Of a stretch of 64,000 bases of DNA, positions 22,825 to 34,100 are shown in pieces. The notes beneath the pieces are model-generated. The model saw only the letters and a list, made by a program, of their open reading frames with translations. It had not been told where the DNA came from and ran no database searches. A program made the position numbers and the translations under genes. Source of the DNA: Xiphophorus maculatus (Eukaryota; Chordata; Actinopteri; Cyprinodontiformes; Poeciliidae); contig NC_036456.1 of assembly GCF_002775205.1 (NCBI RefSeq), forward strand, positions 13,543,463 to 13,607,462, read 5' to 3'. Within the stretch, counting starts at the first letter, position 1. Every line of letters begins with the position of its first letter.

Positions 22825-23692
22825 CAGCGAAAATATATTTTTTGGCTTAGTTTCATTTTGCTAAGATGCACGGTAAATTTGTTGAATGCAAATTGTGAGT
22901 AAGAAAATGCCAGAGGTGTGGCTGTAATACCGTCTTTTTTGCAACGCTGACAGCTTTAGAGAATCCAAATTTAGAATAGATGCACTCTGTTCAGAAATCC
23001 ATTACTAACTTGTGAAATTCTTAGTTGACAGGTCGGATCAGGCACAAAACAAACCATGCTTAGGTTCACAAAAGGGATCACAAGAAGTCCACAGTTTGTG
23101 ATCCTTAAATGAGAACTTGTTTTTTTGTGTAAGGTCTTACAAAAGTTATGTCATAACATGGCAAGAAATGTCTGTTGTGGAGTCATACTGTAACAAAGCA
23201 TACATGAGAATTTCAAAACAATTTGAAATTTATTTTAAAAATATTCTGAGTCAAAAACGCAACATGGGTCTTCAATGTCAGTTGAGAATGCAACTATAAA
23301 ATAAATTTGTAAACAAACATTTTACAATAAACTTTAGTATAATTCTTTAATTACGATGTGTGAAATTACAATTCACATGTGTTTGATTTAGACATTTAAC
23401 TACATAGGAAAATGCTTTAACAAGTACAGTCATTCAACCACAAGGAAAATTCAAGAGGAAACTAAAATCAGTAATTGCATGGCTTTCTTTTGAAATACTT
23501 TCTCTATGTGTCATTGGCAGACGGGTCAAATCTTGCCACTTCACAGTTTGCTGCATTAAATAAAAAGACTGCTGAGCCTCAGACCAAAGTGACTGATCTA
23601 TGACTAGCATTATAATTAACAGAAGTAGGATGTTGTTTTTGGTTGTTCCCATTCAAAAGTATGTCAGATACAGTAAATCATTCCTAATGCAT
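22825..23692. other. Intergenic, no feature seen
   Basis: AT-rich spacer between the two Rex3 copies. Open frames are short and unconvincing. Confidence 0.4.
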
Positions 23693-24228
23693 TTTCCATC
23701 CGTTCATCCATCCATCCATCTGTCCATCCTTCCACCAGCATTTCAAGGCCAGCAGAGGCACATAGTCCCTCCAGCGTGTCTTGGGTCTACTTCTGGGTCT
23801 CCTCCCGGTGGGATGTGCCCAGAACACCTCACCAGGGAGGCATCCTAACCACACGGCAGAACCTCCGCCACTGGCTCGTGTCAATGTGGAGAAGCAGCAG
23901 CTCTACTTCGTGTCCGTCCCGGATGACCGAGCTTCACCCTGTCTCTAAGGGAGAGTCCAGACACCCTGCGGATGAAACTCTTTCTGGCCACCAGTATCCA
24001 TGATCTCGTTCTTTCTGTTCCTACCCAGAGCTGATGACTGCAGAGGAGGGTTGGACCGTATCTCAACCAGTAAATTGTGAGCTTGGCCTTTTGACTCACC
24101 TCCCTCTTCACCCCAACATACCGGTACCGAGTCCACATCACTACAGACCCAGAACAATTTAGCGTATCAATTACCCCCTCCATTTTTCTCTTCACTCATG
24201 AACAAGAGCCTGGAGCTACTTAAACCTC
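23693..24228 (-). mobile_element. Decayed Rex3 LINE fragment (3' end)
   Basis: Starts with an eroded CATCCATCCATC tail and continues with ATAGTCCCTCCAGCGTGTC, TCCCGGATGACCGAGCTTC and GATCTCGTTCTTTC words that match the 3' third of the longer copy. It is much more diverged, with many indels and no open frame. Same orientation as its neighbour but an older insertion. Confidence 0.85.
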
Positions 24229-25038
24229 AGAGAGGAGGTAATTCATTTTCCTCTTTATCAAACGAAAGGTTTTCAGCTGGTGGAAGATGTCAACACTAAA
24301 ATCATTCACAGCAGAAAATGGAAACATCTAATTTGAGATTTTGGCAATAGCCTTAACATGTGGCCTTAAGACACACATTGTAGATTAAAACTAATAAAGA
24401 CTTCAGATTAGAACGAGTTCATTTGAAATAAATCGGTTATTTGACATTAGGAGAACTGAAGGTCATCGGCAACTCAAGAAGAATCGGTTTGTTCATCACT
24501 AAGACAGAAGATTTTTCTGCTAACAGAATAAAAAGAAGTGAAAACAAATGGAATGAGGAGCAAAAAGATATGTAAAAGTCTTAAGATTCACCTGTTGTTA
24601 CATAAAGGGGACGAGTCAAAGTGAATGTGTGATAATGAGTCAATTATATTAATTAATTACAAAACGTGCCCGGATCAAATTTAGTCATATTCAAGAAATT
24701 AGAATATGGATTCTGATTAGTCTTGTTTATCAGATTAAACATATTTGTCATTAGACCCACAATTCTGCATTAATATATTTTTTATTGGTCTCATGTAACA
24801 TTCTAATCTTGAATATCATGTTTCCAATAGCTTTAAACAATAAATCATCATAATTAACTGAAATTGAAGCTTTAAAACATCAGTCTATTTGTAATTAAAC
24901 TATATGACGTCTTTTTCTTGTCAGCTCAGTTACTGAAATACTTTATCTTAATATTCTAATTTATTGAATGTGACTGTCATTCTGTATTGAGTTTTGCAAG
25001 AAATGTACACCAGATGGCACTATTATGAGAAATGTATG
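24229..25038. other. Intergenic, no feature seen
   Basis: AT-rich. No coding potential or repeat family recognised. Confidence 0.4.
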
Positions 25039-25046
25039 CCATAGGA

Positions 25047-25505
25047 CAGGGGTGTCAAACTCCAGTCCTCAAGGGCCAGTGTCCTGCAGTTTTTAGATGT
25101 CCCACAGGTACAAAATCTGGAATGAAATGGCTTAATTACCTCCTTCTTGTGTAGATCAGTTCTCCATAGTCCTGCTAATGAACTAATTATTCTATTCAGG
25201 TGTGGTGCAGCAGAGGCACATCAAAAAGTTGCAGGGCAGTGGCCCTCTGGGACTGGAGTTTGACACCTGTGCTTTAGAACAAGGGTGTCAAACTCCAGTC
25301 CTCAAGGGCCGCTGTCCTGCAACTTTTAGATGTGACTCTGCTGCACCACACCTGAATAGAATAATTAGGTCATTAGCAAGGCTCTGGAGAACTGATCTAC
25401 ACAAGGAGGAGGTAATTAAGCCATTTCATTCTAGTGTTTTGTTCCTGTGGCACATCTAAAAACTGCAGGACACTGGCCCTTGAGGACTGGAGTTTGACAC
25501 CTGTG
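25047..25505. mobile_element. Palindromic composite of two hAT-type MITEs with one outer 8-bp target duplication
   Basis: Two elements of about 225 bp (25047-25271 and 25280-25505) lie in inverted orientation, separated by CTTTAGAA. Each has ends reading CAGGGGTGTCAAACTCCAG or close to it; CAGGGGTG-type ends are typical of hAT elements. The duplication CCATAGGA flanks only the whole 459-bp composite (25039-25046 and 25506-25513). The spacer is itself 8 bp, the hAT duplication length. Confidence 0.85.
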
Positions 25506-25513
25506 CCATAGGA

Positions 25514-26199
25514 CGTGCAAAGCACATAAATGACACGGCAAAGAAACTTAGGCAAAGAAACTTAGGCGGTATCCTCACTCCCCAGACTTGAGATCCAACA
25601 TTGAATAAGAATATTAATACTGGCTCCATACGTGCTTCTAAAATTTCAAATTAATTATTAATTAAACAGAAAAGAAAATTCAACATCAGCTGTGTGCATT
25701 ATGCTTGAAATGCTCTCCAGTGTATTTACACCAAAATATACAAACATAAACCACAAGGAGGCGCCAGAAGTCTGTAGAAGTCTAGTAGAAGTCTGGGGAT
25801 TCTGAATTAATGACTGAAGTAAGCATTACAGTCATGGGCAATGCATTCTAGGCTTTTACACATTTTGCACATATCCCAAGTTTTATTGTTGTACTTGGTT
25901 TTTAATAAACGTTTCTGTTTCAGATGTTTAATGACGATTGATACAATTCAGGCTGCGATGTGTGAAACTTTGAACAGCTGATAGTAAACAGAAAATAATT
26001 ACAGAATGATATTTAGACTCTTATTTAAACTTTATATGTAGATGTGGGTTTTCTTTTTAAACAAAGAAAAAAAAACAAGTGCAATGGCAGCTGCTTTTCC
26101 ATTAATCATAAAATTGCGCAAATATAAATATAATCAGCGATAGGAGGAGGTCATGTGCCCAACAAATACAGAGCAAATGGCGGCATGAGCTAATAACAG
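25514..26199. other. Intergenic, no feature seen
   Basis: AT-rich. A small direct repeat (AAGAAACTTAGGC, 25541-25567) and an AGAAGTCT cluster near 25770-25796 are the only patterns noted. Confidence 0.4.
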
Positions 26200-26380
26200 A
26201 TGTAAGATGCAAACTCCAAAATATGCAATCACAGAAAACAAATGCAGGCAAAAAAAAATGCTGCAATTACAAATAAAATGCTGCAACTACAATCAAAAGG
26301 CTGAAATTACAAAATAAAATGCTGTAATCATGAAAAATGCCGCAAACCCTAATAAAATGCTGCAATCACAAGAAAAAGGA
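26200..26380. repeat. Degenerate ~20-bp minisatellite
   Basis: Words of the type AAAATGCTGCAATTACAAAT recur about seven times with drift (for example near 26257, 26275, 26307, 26335 and 26355). An antisense open frame here simply follows the repeat. Confidence 0.7.
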
Positions 26381-27640
26381 GCAAGGCAGAGAAATGAAGC
26401 AAATAGCAAAAACAACTGCAAACTGGTTCCACAAAACGGAGGCTCTCCAAACCACTGGGGGGAGTCGAACAACGAACAAACCAGTAAAAACAAGAAATGT
26501 GACCGGTAAATACACACTATGAATTTGCTATAATAAGTTATTGTAAAACGCTTTTAGGCGAGAAAGTAGTCTTCATGGCTTCATCTATCCACTTAGTTCA
26601 TCCAACATTAGGCTTCTTTGAAATGTGCTCCGGAGTTTTCGGAGCAGCGTAGCTCCGCTAACGGGGCCAGGCCGCTGCAGGCTCCACGGGCGGGTGGACG
26701 TGGAGGGTGTTTTCCCACTAACCGCTTTCTGATGTTGAAAGGTCACCCTGTCGTTTTCCGCTGCCTGTTATCTGCGTGTAGCAGCTGAAAGCGTGAAATG
26801 AAATATTTAATGTGTTGGTATTTGTGCCGTTTGTAAATTCATAGTAAGAAAACTGTTTTAAGACATTACCCCTTAATGATCAAACAGAACACTTTTCACT
26901 TCTGATTGTGTGTAAGAAATACACACTTCCCTTTGATTGGCTTCTTACATGCAGTGTGGACTTTTTTAAGTTTATTTTTTTTATGTTTTCTGTAGGTAAC
27001 TCTTCAAGAAGAGAGGCCACAGTTTCAGGTTTGGATGCAGGTTCCCAGAATCTCCCAGTGAGTGATACTCTTCCTCTTCCTGGCCTGCCATTGTCTTCTG
27101 TCACTGTTTCTTCGTCTTTTATGTACTGAGATTATTGGAATATTTTCTCCTGATTCCCTGAAGATGTCGGCTGATTATTTGCTTGTTATTCTAATGGACG
27201 CAGTTTCATGAAAACATTTTTGCATGGGTTTAGATACTGATTACAATAATAATAATAAGTGTAAGTATATAAAGCATTAACTCTTTCCATACACAGACTA
27301 AAAAGAGACATGCACATTTGTTCTCACTGTGTGAAGTTAAATCCGACCACACTTTTCAGGTTTTAACTTGGTGTGTGTGCAAGTGAGGCTTCCTACAAAA
27401 TGGACTTAGTCCCACCAATTCTGTCATCAGAAGGAATGGGCCAGAACTCCAGCAAAATGTTGTGTGAAAACCTGTGGAAGGAAACCCCAAAGGCTTGACA
27501 CAAATCATATAGTTTAGTAAATAGAAATAATTTTAGTAATTCTAACTAAGCTAAAACGAGATAAGTTTGGTTTGTAACTTCAGACAGGGAGGAGAAAAGA
27601 AGATAATTTAATATATAAAAACAATTCCTTTGCAAAATTG
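26381..27640. other. Intergenic, small GC-rich patch, no confident gene
   Basis: 26630-26710 is GC-rich with several CpGs (GGAGCAGCGTAGCTCCGC), unlike its surroundings. A possible plus-strand exon after TTTTCTGTAG at 26996 encodes GNSSRREATVSGLDAGS but has no supported partner exons. The patch could be the edge of a small gene or an inserted repeat; not resolved. Confidence 0.25.
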
Positions 27641-27654
27641 TGTTTTCATTATCT

Positions 27655-27660
27655 TTTATT
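27655..27660 (-). terminator. AATAAA polyadenylation signal of the distal gene A ending
   Basis: AATAAA on the minus strand about 400 nt after the stop at 28056. A second AATAAA lies closer, at 27784-27789. The surrounding 3'UTR text (ACAATCATACAGGAC, ATTGAGAGAGAAATCTT) is duplicated in the proximal ending near 29760-29815. Confidence 0.5.
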
Positions 27661-28055
27661 AAACTGACAGGTATATTCTTTACAGAATACCTTCTGTTAT
27701 AAATACAATTAAAAGGAAAAGAAAAACTGGACAATCATACAGGACGTTGCTCAGACAGCTTATTTTTGGTAAATCCTACAATATTTATTGAGAGAGAAAT
27801 CTTCACCAAACTAAATAATCCTTCAAGAAATACCTTCATGATGAATATGATAAGTTAATACAATGACACAGAATAATTAGTTTTTCATTAATAAATAAGA
27901 CAAAATTGACATGAGGAAATGATCAAGCTTCAATAAATGTTTTAAAGTTTAAAATTCTAAGTGAATCTTGGTCCGGAATTAGAACAACATTCTTGTTCAC
28001 ACAAGCAATAATTTACATTTTCATGCAGATTTTCCTCTGGAAGCCAGCAGAGACG

Positions 28056-28144
28056 TTATTGTTGTGTTGAAAGAAGCCATGACAACAGGACCATGCTGAA
28101 TGCAGTGATGAGGCTGATTTTATGGCTTGCTCCACTCGACGTTT
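28056..28144 (-). CDS. Gene A distal terminal exon (GPI-signal-like tail, isoform 2)
   Basis: After acceptor TTTTACACAG the phase-1 codon completes to Q, then [18 protein letters not shown] and a leucine-rich end [10 protein letters not shown], stop TAA at 28058-28056. A small-residue region (SSGAS) followed by a hydrophobic C-terminus that ends the protein is the layout of a GPI-attachment signal; a membrane anchor without a cytoplasmic tail is the alternative. It differs from the proximal tail at only a few residues. Confidence 0.7.
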
Positions 28145-31100
28145 CTGTGTAAAAGAAGGCAAAAAGAAAAACTTATATCAACAAACTCCTTCGTGAGTTC
28201 ATAGATCTTGTATGATTAACATGTTAATCTATATTTTCTGTAGTTTGAATGTAATTTAACTTACGTGTGCCATCCACAAAAATTGAATTGATGTCAATGT
28301 TGAAAGCTGTGACGGTTGAATTTGCTTTCACCAAAACATCTTTGATTTGGGTGCTACTAGGTTGGGATGCTGTTGCAAATCCAAGGTCAATGTTGTTGAT
28401 GATTGATCCATTGCTGCAGAGGTAACAACATTTCAGTTATTCTGTGCACATTCATATTAAACAGTCTTCAGAATTTATCTGCAACTCATACCTGAATGAA
28501 ATCACAATGAAACTGCAGTAAGAAGCGAACGCTGCCTGGTAGAGTGGTTCAAGCTGCAAAAAGACAAAAAAAAGTGTGAGTTTTCTATTAATGGTGAATT
28601 TTAACATTGGGTACTTCAAAATATAATTGCAACAATCAGGCTTGAAGTTTGTGAAAAAGCAGTAAGGGGAATTCAAATCTATCCAGACCAATTTCTCCTG
28701 TGATATGGATTAAAGTTATGGCGTCCGGTAGAAGACATGGAAGCTGTGAAATGATATAGGCTTAGATGCGCAGATTAGGATGAGGATTAGAGATGTCTTC
28801 CCCCCGGGATCCGGACACTGGTGGAGGAGGCAAAAGAGAGGATGGAAGTCTGAAGAAGATGAAGGACCAAGGGTGGAGAAGAAGGGATGGAGGTGGGTTG
28901 AAGCCCAGCTGGTGAGCAGATGGAGCCGTAGATGGAGGAGTTTATTGAGGTGCGCTCCAATGCTGATTGGCTGTGGTAGAAGCTCATGACTCAGCGATTG
29001 GATGACGCAGGTAAGGCTGAAGAAAATCTTCCAGGACTACAGCAGGTCAGCCATCATTACCTACATGTGTTTGTGTTCAGGGCACACACAGCATTAATAA
29101 TTACACATGTAACGCTAATTAATAAAATCAGTCCCTACTGGCTGACCAATAAAAGGCACAGATTCCTTTAATGTAAGAGGGAACATTTCAGGAGAAAACC
29201 TGTGTTCAAAATAAAATATAATTTAAAAAAATCTCAATATAGAGGCTACACGTAGTTGTCCTGTTCTGTTTTAAGTTTAAATATGAATAATTTCCCTTCA
29301 TAATGTAATAGTTCTGTTTAGCCTTGGAGGTTGTTTTTTTTGTTCCATTAAATTTGCTTTAATTTTTATAATCTGTTTAATAAACTTTTGTTACTTTTAA
29401 CTGTGTCATTAAATACATATATGTTAAATGCTGATTATGTTTTAGAAACAGATTAAAGACTTCTTCAATCCCCCGGTTGAATTTCAACCCCAAGCGCTCT
29501 GCAATCTGGAGCTTCACATAATGTATAAAATGAAGATTTTTCTTTTTTTTCATTTTTTGCTATGTGCCCCCATAAAAAAAATTATGGCCCCACCTTGGAC
29601 ACTCTGATAAATTTAGTCTAGGACCAACGCTGTATCTTATAATTTATATTTATTATATTGATATCTATACAGGAAAAAATAAGCAAAATACTTTCAGAAT
29701 ACTGAATACAGAATATTTTTGTGATAAATACAAGTAAAAGAAAAAGAAAAACTAGACAATCATACAGGACATTGATCAGACAGTCTTACAATATTCATTG
29801 AGAGAGAAATCTTAAGGATTACATAAACAGTCTCTGACCTAAATAATCCTTAATTACCTTCATGTTACCTTTCACAGATTATAAATTATATTACTTTACC
29901 ATAATAATTAAATTTACATAAATAAATAAGAAAGAACTGATATGAACAAACTTAAAGAGCCTGACAATTCAAATAAACATATTCACTGTAATACAGTATC
30001 AAGTTTCAATAAATGCTTTTAAAGTTTTAAAGTGTCATGAGTAAATTTTTAGAATGTCCTTCTTCACACCAGTAAGAATTGACATTTTCCAGCACATCTT
30101 CCTCTGGAAACCAGCAGAGACGTTATTGCTGGTTTGAAAGAAGCCATGACAACAAGACCAAGCTGAGTGCAGTGATGAGGCTGATGTTGTGGCTTACTCC
30201 ACTTGATACCTCTGCAAGTGAGAAAAAGAAGACGCATGACCTTATTTGAAAAAAACCCCTCCTCTGTTATATACCAGATTTTGTATCATTGCAATGCTAA
30301 CTTATTTTTATTTGAATGTAATTTAGCTTACGTATGTCATCCACAAGAATAGAAGCAGTTTCGATGTTGAAGTCTGTGACGATCAAAGCTGCTTTCAGCA
30401 AAACCTCTGAAATTTGAATGTTGCTAGGTACAAACGCTGCTGAAAATTTAAGGTCCATGTTGTTGATAATTGATCCGTTGCTAAAAATTAAAAAAAAATA
30501 TCAGTTAATTTGTCCAAATTTATATTTAACAATGTTTAAAATTGTCTGCAAATCATACCTGAATGAAGTTACAGTGAAGTCGCGTAAAGTAGAAAACGTT
30601 CGCTGGAAGAGAGGTTCAAGCTGCAGGAAGACAAAGAAAATATTGTTCTGTAAATTAAAGTTGTAATTTTTTTTATATCTCACTCATCCAAATCCTGAAA
30701 TTACATCAAATATAATTTTTTCCTATGTTAGTTTAGGCAAAAAAAAACAATCATGATAAACCTTTTGTGTATGTGTTGTATTTCAGTGATATTAGATATT
30801 ACTAACTTTTGCTAAAGGAAAGTGTGAATTCATTAAGTGAAGAAACATTGTTTTAACCAATTTTTGTCCTGCATGTTACAAAGTGTGTTTCTTAAACCCA
30901 CCTGATTTAAATAAATAATTAACTGACAAGGTTCTACAGAAGCTGGTTAAAGGTTAATTATATAACTAAACAATTTGAATCATAATTTGATATTTTAAAA
31001 GTGCCATCAGACTATATAACAAAGATTATATTTACCCTGGACTTATTTATAGATTCAGATATATCCATACAAGCATACATATTTGTTTTTGTTTCTTTTT

Positions 31101-34100
31101 TTCTTTTAAATTACTCATAATTTCACACTTATGCATGTATTTTTAATTTTTATATCACGTATGGTTATATTTATATTTACCAGTATTTGACACTTTAGAT
31201 GGGAGTAGCTTGTTAACAAATAAACAACTTCCCTTTCAGGATCCGGAAAGTATATTCTAATTTTAAATCAGGGAATAAATCTACACCATACAGGCCAAGG
31301 TGTAGATTTTTTTTCTAACAACCCTTGCCCTCCTGTGGTATAGAACATAGTTTCTTTTATTCAATTTTCATTTTCTGAATACAAAATAATTTAGACAGCT
31401 TTATGGTTCTGTCTCACAGCAAATATCAACTTGAAAGTGTTGTTTATTAAAGCTCTTTTACAAATATTTTACTATAAGCTGAAATAAGACTTACATTTGA
31501 CTTTAAAAGTGCAGCTCGATTTTTAAATGCGGCAGATGATGGGTTCAGCAAATCAGTGGTGAAGGTCTCGCCCAGAGACCTAAAAGTCACTTTCCTTGTG
31601 ACTGTTGCCTCCACAGTTGGAGTTGTTTTGGTTGTTGGTTTAACTGTAGTAGATGGAGTTGTGGTGTTGGTTGTTGGTTTAACTGTAGTAGATGGAGTTG
31701 TGCTGTTGGTTGTTGGATTAACTGCAGTAGATGGAGTTGTGGTGTTGGTTGTTGGATTAACTGCAGTAGTTGCAGTTGAGTTTGGAGAGATGGTAGTATC
31801 TGTAGAATTTGTAGTGGGCGGTGTGGTTGGCAAAGGTGTGCCTGCCAGAAAAAGAAAAGAAAAAAGACAATGCTGCTTAAATAAAAATTTACATTGCTCT
31901 GGTTCTGTGTAGTGTTAGACCACGATTTACTTACGTATTATTTGGACAGAACCAGGTGAAAATGGAACATCCATGATAGTGTTGTTATTAGACGTATCTA
32001 TAGCATCTGATAACGTTTTTTGTACTTCTTCGTTCCTTGGGAGTTCCACAAGTGGCGTGGTTTGGTTAAACTCCACCCCAACTTCTACTTCTGTGACATT
32101 CATTCGAATTCGGGATGTTACAGAAACTCTGCAATATAAACACAAAATATAAACAAGTTTAGGAAAACATATATTCATTTTGTTATTTTAAAAATATATA
32201 TATATTAAGCTTACCTAAATGAAATGACATAACTACGGACGAAGAGGGCTCCAAAAGCTTTTCTGTAGAGCATGTCATACTGTAGGACAAAAGATTAAGT
32301 ACAATGATAAGAATATTGTATAACTGAATATTTTAATATTTCAATTGAATGTCTGACAATATGACCATAATGATATATTTTACTATGGCACTTACTACTG
32401 CAACAATCCTCTTTGCGAGATCCTTAAATTTTTGGGTGTTATTATCTTTGAGATCTTCATCAAATGGTTCGTAAACAACCACTCCAACATAAAAAACTGG
32501 AGCAGGAGGTCCATTTGTAGTAGTTGCATTAGTAGCCGGAATTGTTTGATAAGCTGTGGTTTGGTTATGAGTAGATGACATTAAGGTTGGCTTAGCTGAT
32601 AGTGTCGAAGGAGCTGTGGTGGGAGATGAAACTGTCGTGTTTGATGGAATTGTTGCGGTCAGGGAAGGTGTGGCTGTTAAAGGAAGAACTGTGGAAGTAA
32701 TTAGAGCAGGTGTAGTTGCTGCTGGAGCAGCAGAAGTGTTGGTTGAAACATTTGTGGTTCTGATCGGGGCATTTGTGGCTATATTTGGGGCAGCTGTGAA
32801 TGTGTTAGGAGACACTGTGGTCTCTGTAACAGAAGTTTGACTTGTAACTGTAGCAGCTGTTATTACTGATGAAGGTGATATTGTTGAAGGAAAAATCGAG
32901 GATGTGGATGAAGTTGATATGGATGTAGCTGGAGAAGTTTTGGTAGTGGCTGTTGCAATAATTCTAGTGGATTGGGCAATCGTAGTTGTGGGTGGAGCTG
33001 CTGTGGGTTGCAGATTTGTAGTTATGGTTGAGCCAGCTGTAATTGGGATGCTTGGAGTAGAGCTTGTTATTGTTGGCGCAACGGATGTGGATGTGGATGT
33101 AGCAGTTATGGTGGTGATTGGGGCAGCTGTTGTTGGAGTCTCTGATGTTGTGGTTGGAGCTGCTGTGGTTGTTGTCAGAGCTACTGTGGTTGTGGTTGGA
33201 GCAGCTGTTGTTGTGGACAGAGCTACTGTGGTTGTGGTTGGAGAAACTGTTGAGGTTGCAGCAGCTATGGTTGAGGTTGGAGCTCCTGTTGTTGTGGTTG
33301 GTGTCCCTGTTGTTGTGGTTGGAGCTACTGTGGTTGTGGTTGGAGCTTCTGTTGTTGTGGTTGGAGCAACTGTGGTTGTGGTTGGAGCAACTGATGTTGT
33401 GGTCGGAGCTGCTGTGGTTGTGGTTGGAGAAACTGTTGAGGTTTCAGCAGCTGTGGTTGAGGTTGGAGCTCCTGTTGTTGTGGTTGGTGTCCCTGTTGTT
33501 GTGGTTGGAGCTACTGTGGTTGTGGTTGGAGCTTCTGTTGTTGTGGTTGGAGCAACTGTGGTTGTGGTTGGAGCAACTGTGGTTGTGGTTGGAGCAACTG
33601 TGGTTGTGGTTGGAACTGCTGTGATTGTTGTTGGAGCAGCTGTGGTTTTGGTTGGAGCTGCTGTGGTTGTGGTTGGTGTCCCTGTTGTTGTGGTTGGAGC
33701 TACTGTAGTTGTGGTTTGAGCTTCTGTAATTATGGTTGGAGCAGCTGTGGTTGTGGTTGGAACTGCTGTGGTTGTGGTTGAAGGAACTGTTGTTGTAGTT
33801 GGAGCTTTTGTTGTTGTGGTTGGAGCCACTGTGGTTGTGGTTGGTGCAGCTGTTGTGGTTGAAGGAACTGTTGTTGTGGTTGGTGTCTCTGTTTTTGTGG
33901 TTGGAGAAGCTGTGGTTGTTGTGGGAGCAGCTGTGGCTGTGGTTGGAGCTGCTGTTGTTGTGGTCGGTGTCTCTGTTGTTGTGGTTGGAGCTTCTGGTGC
34001 TGTGGTTGGAGAAGCTGTGGTTGTTGTTGGAGCAGCTATGGTTGTGGTTGGAGTTGCTGTTTTTGTCGTTGGAGCTACAGTTGTTGTTGATGGAGCAAAT

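Noticed and set aside
21159-22902. Plus-strand open frames of 70-150 codons over the LINE
   Set aside because: Antisense shadows of the Rex3 reverse transcriptase.
26880-27129. Plus-strand exon after TTTTCTGTAG near 26996 with a GC-rich patch upstream
   Set aside because: Only one plausible splice site, no partner exon and no recognisable domain; noted in the spacer entry only.
28780-29000. Short open frames on both strands in the GC-rich patch between the two gene A endings
   Set aside because: Under 70 codons, on both strands, with repeat-like purine-rich composition; no coding support.
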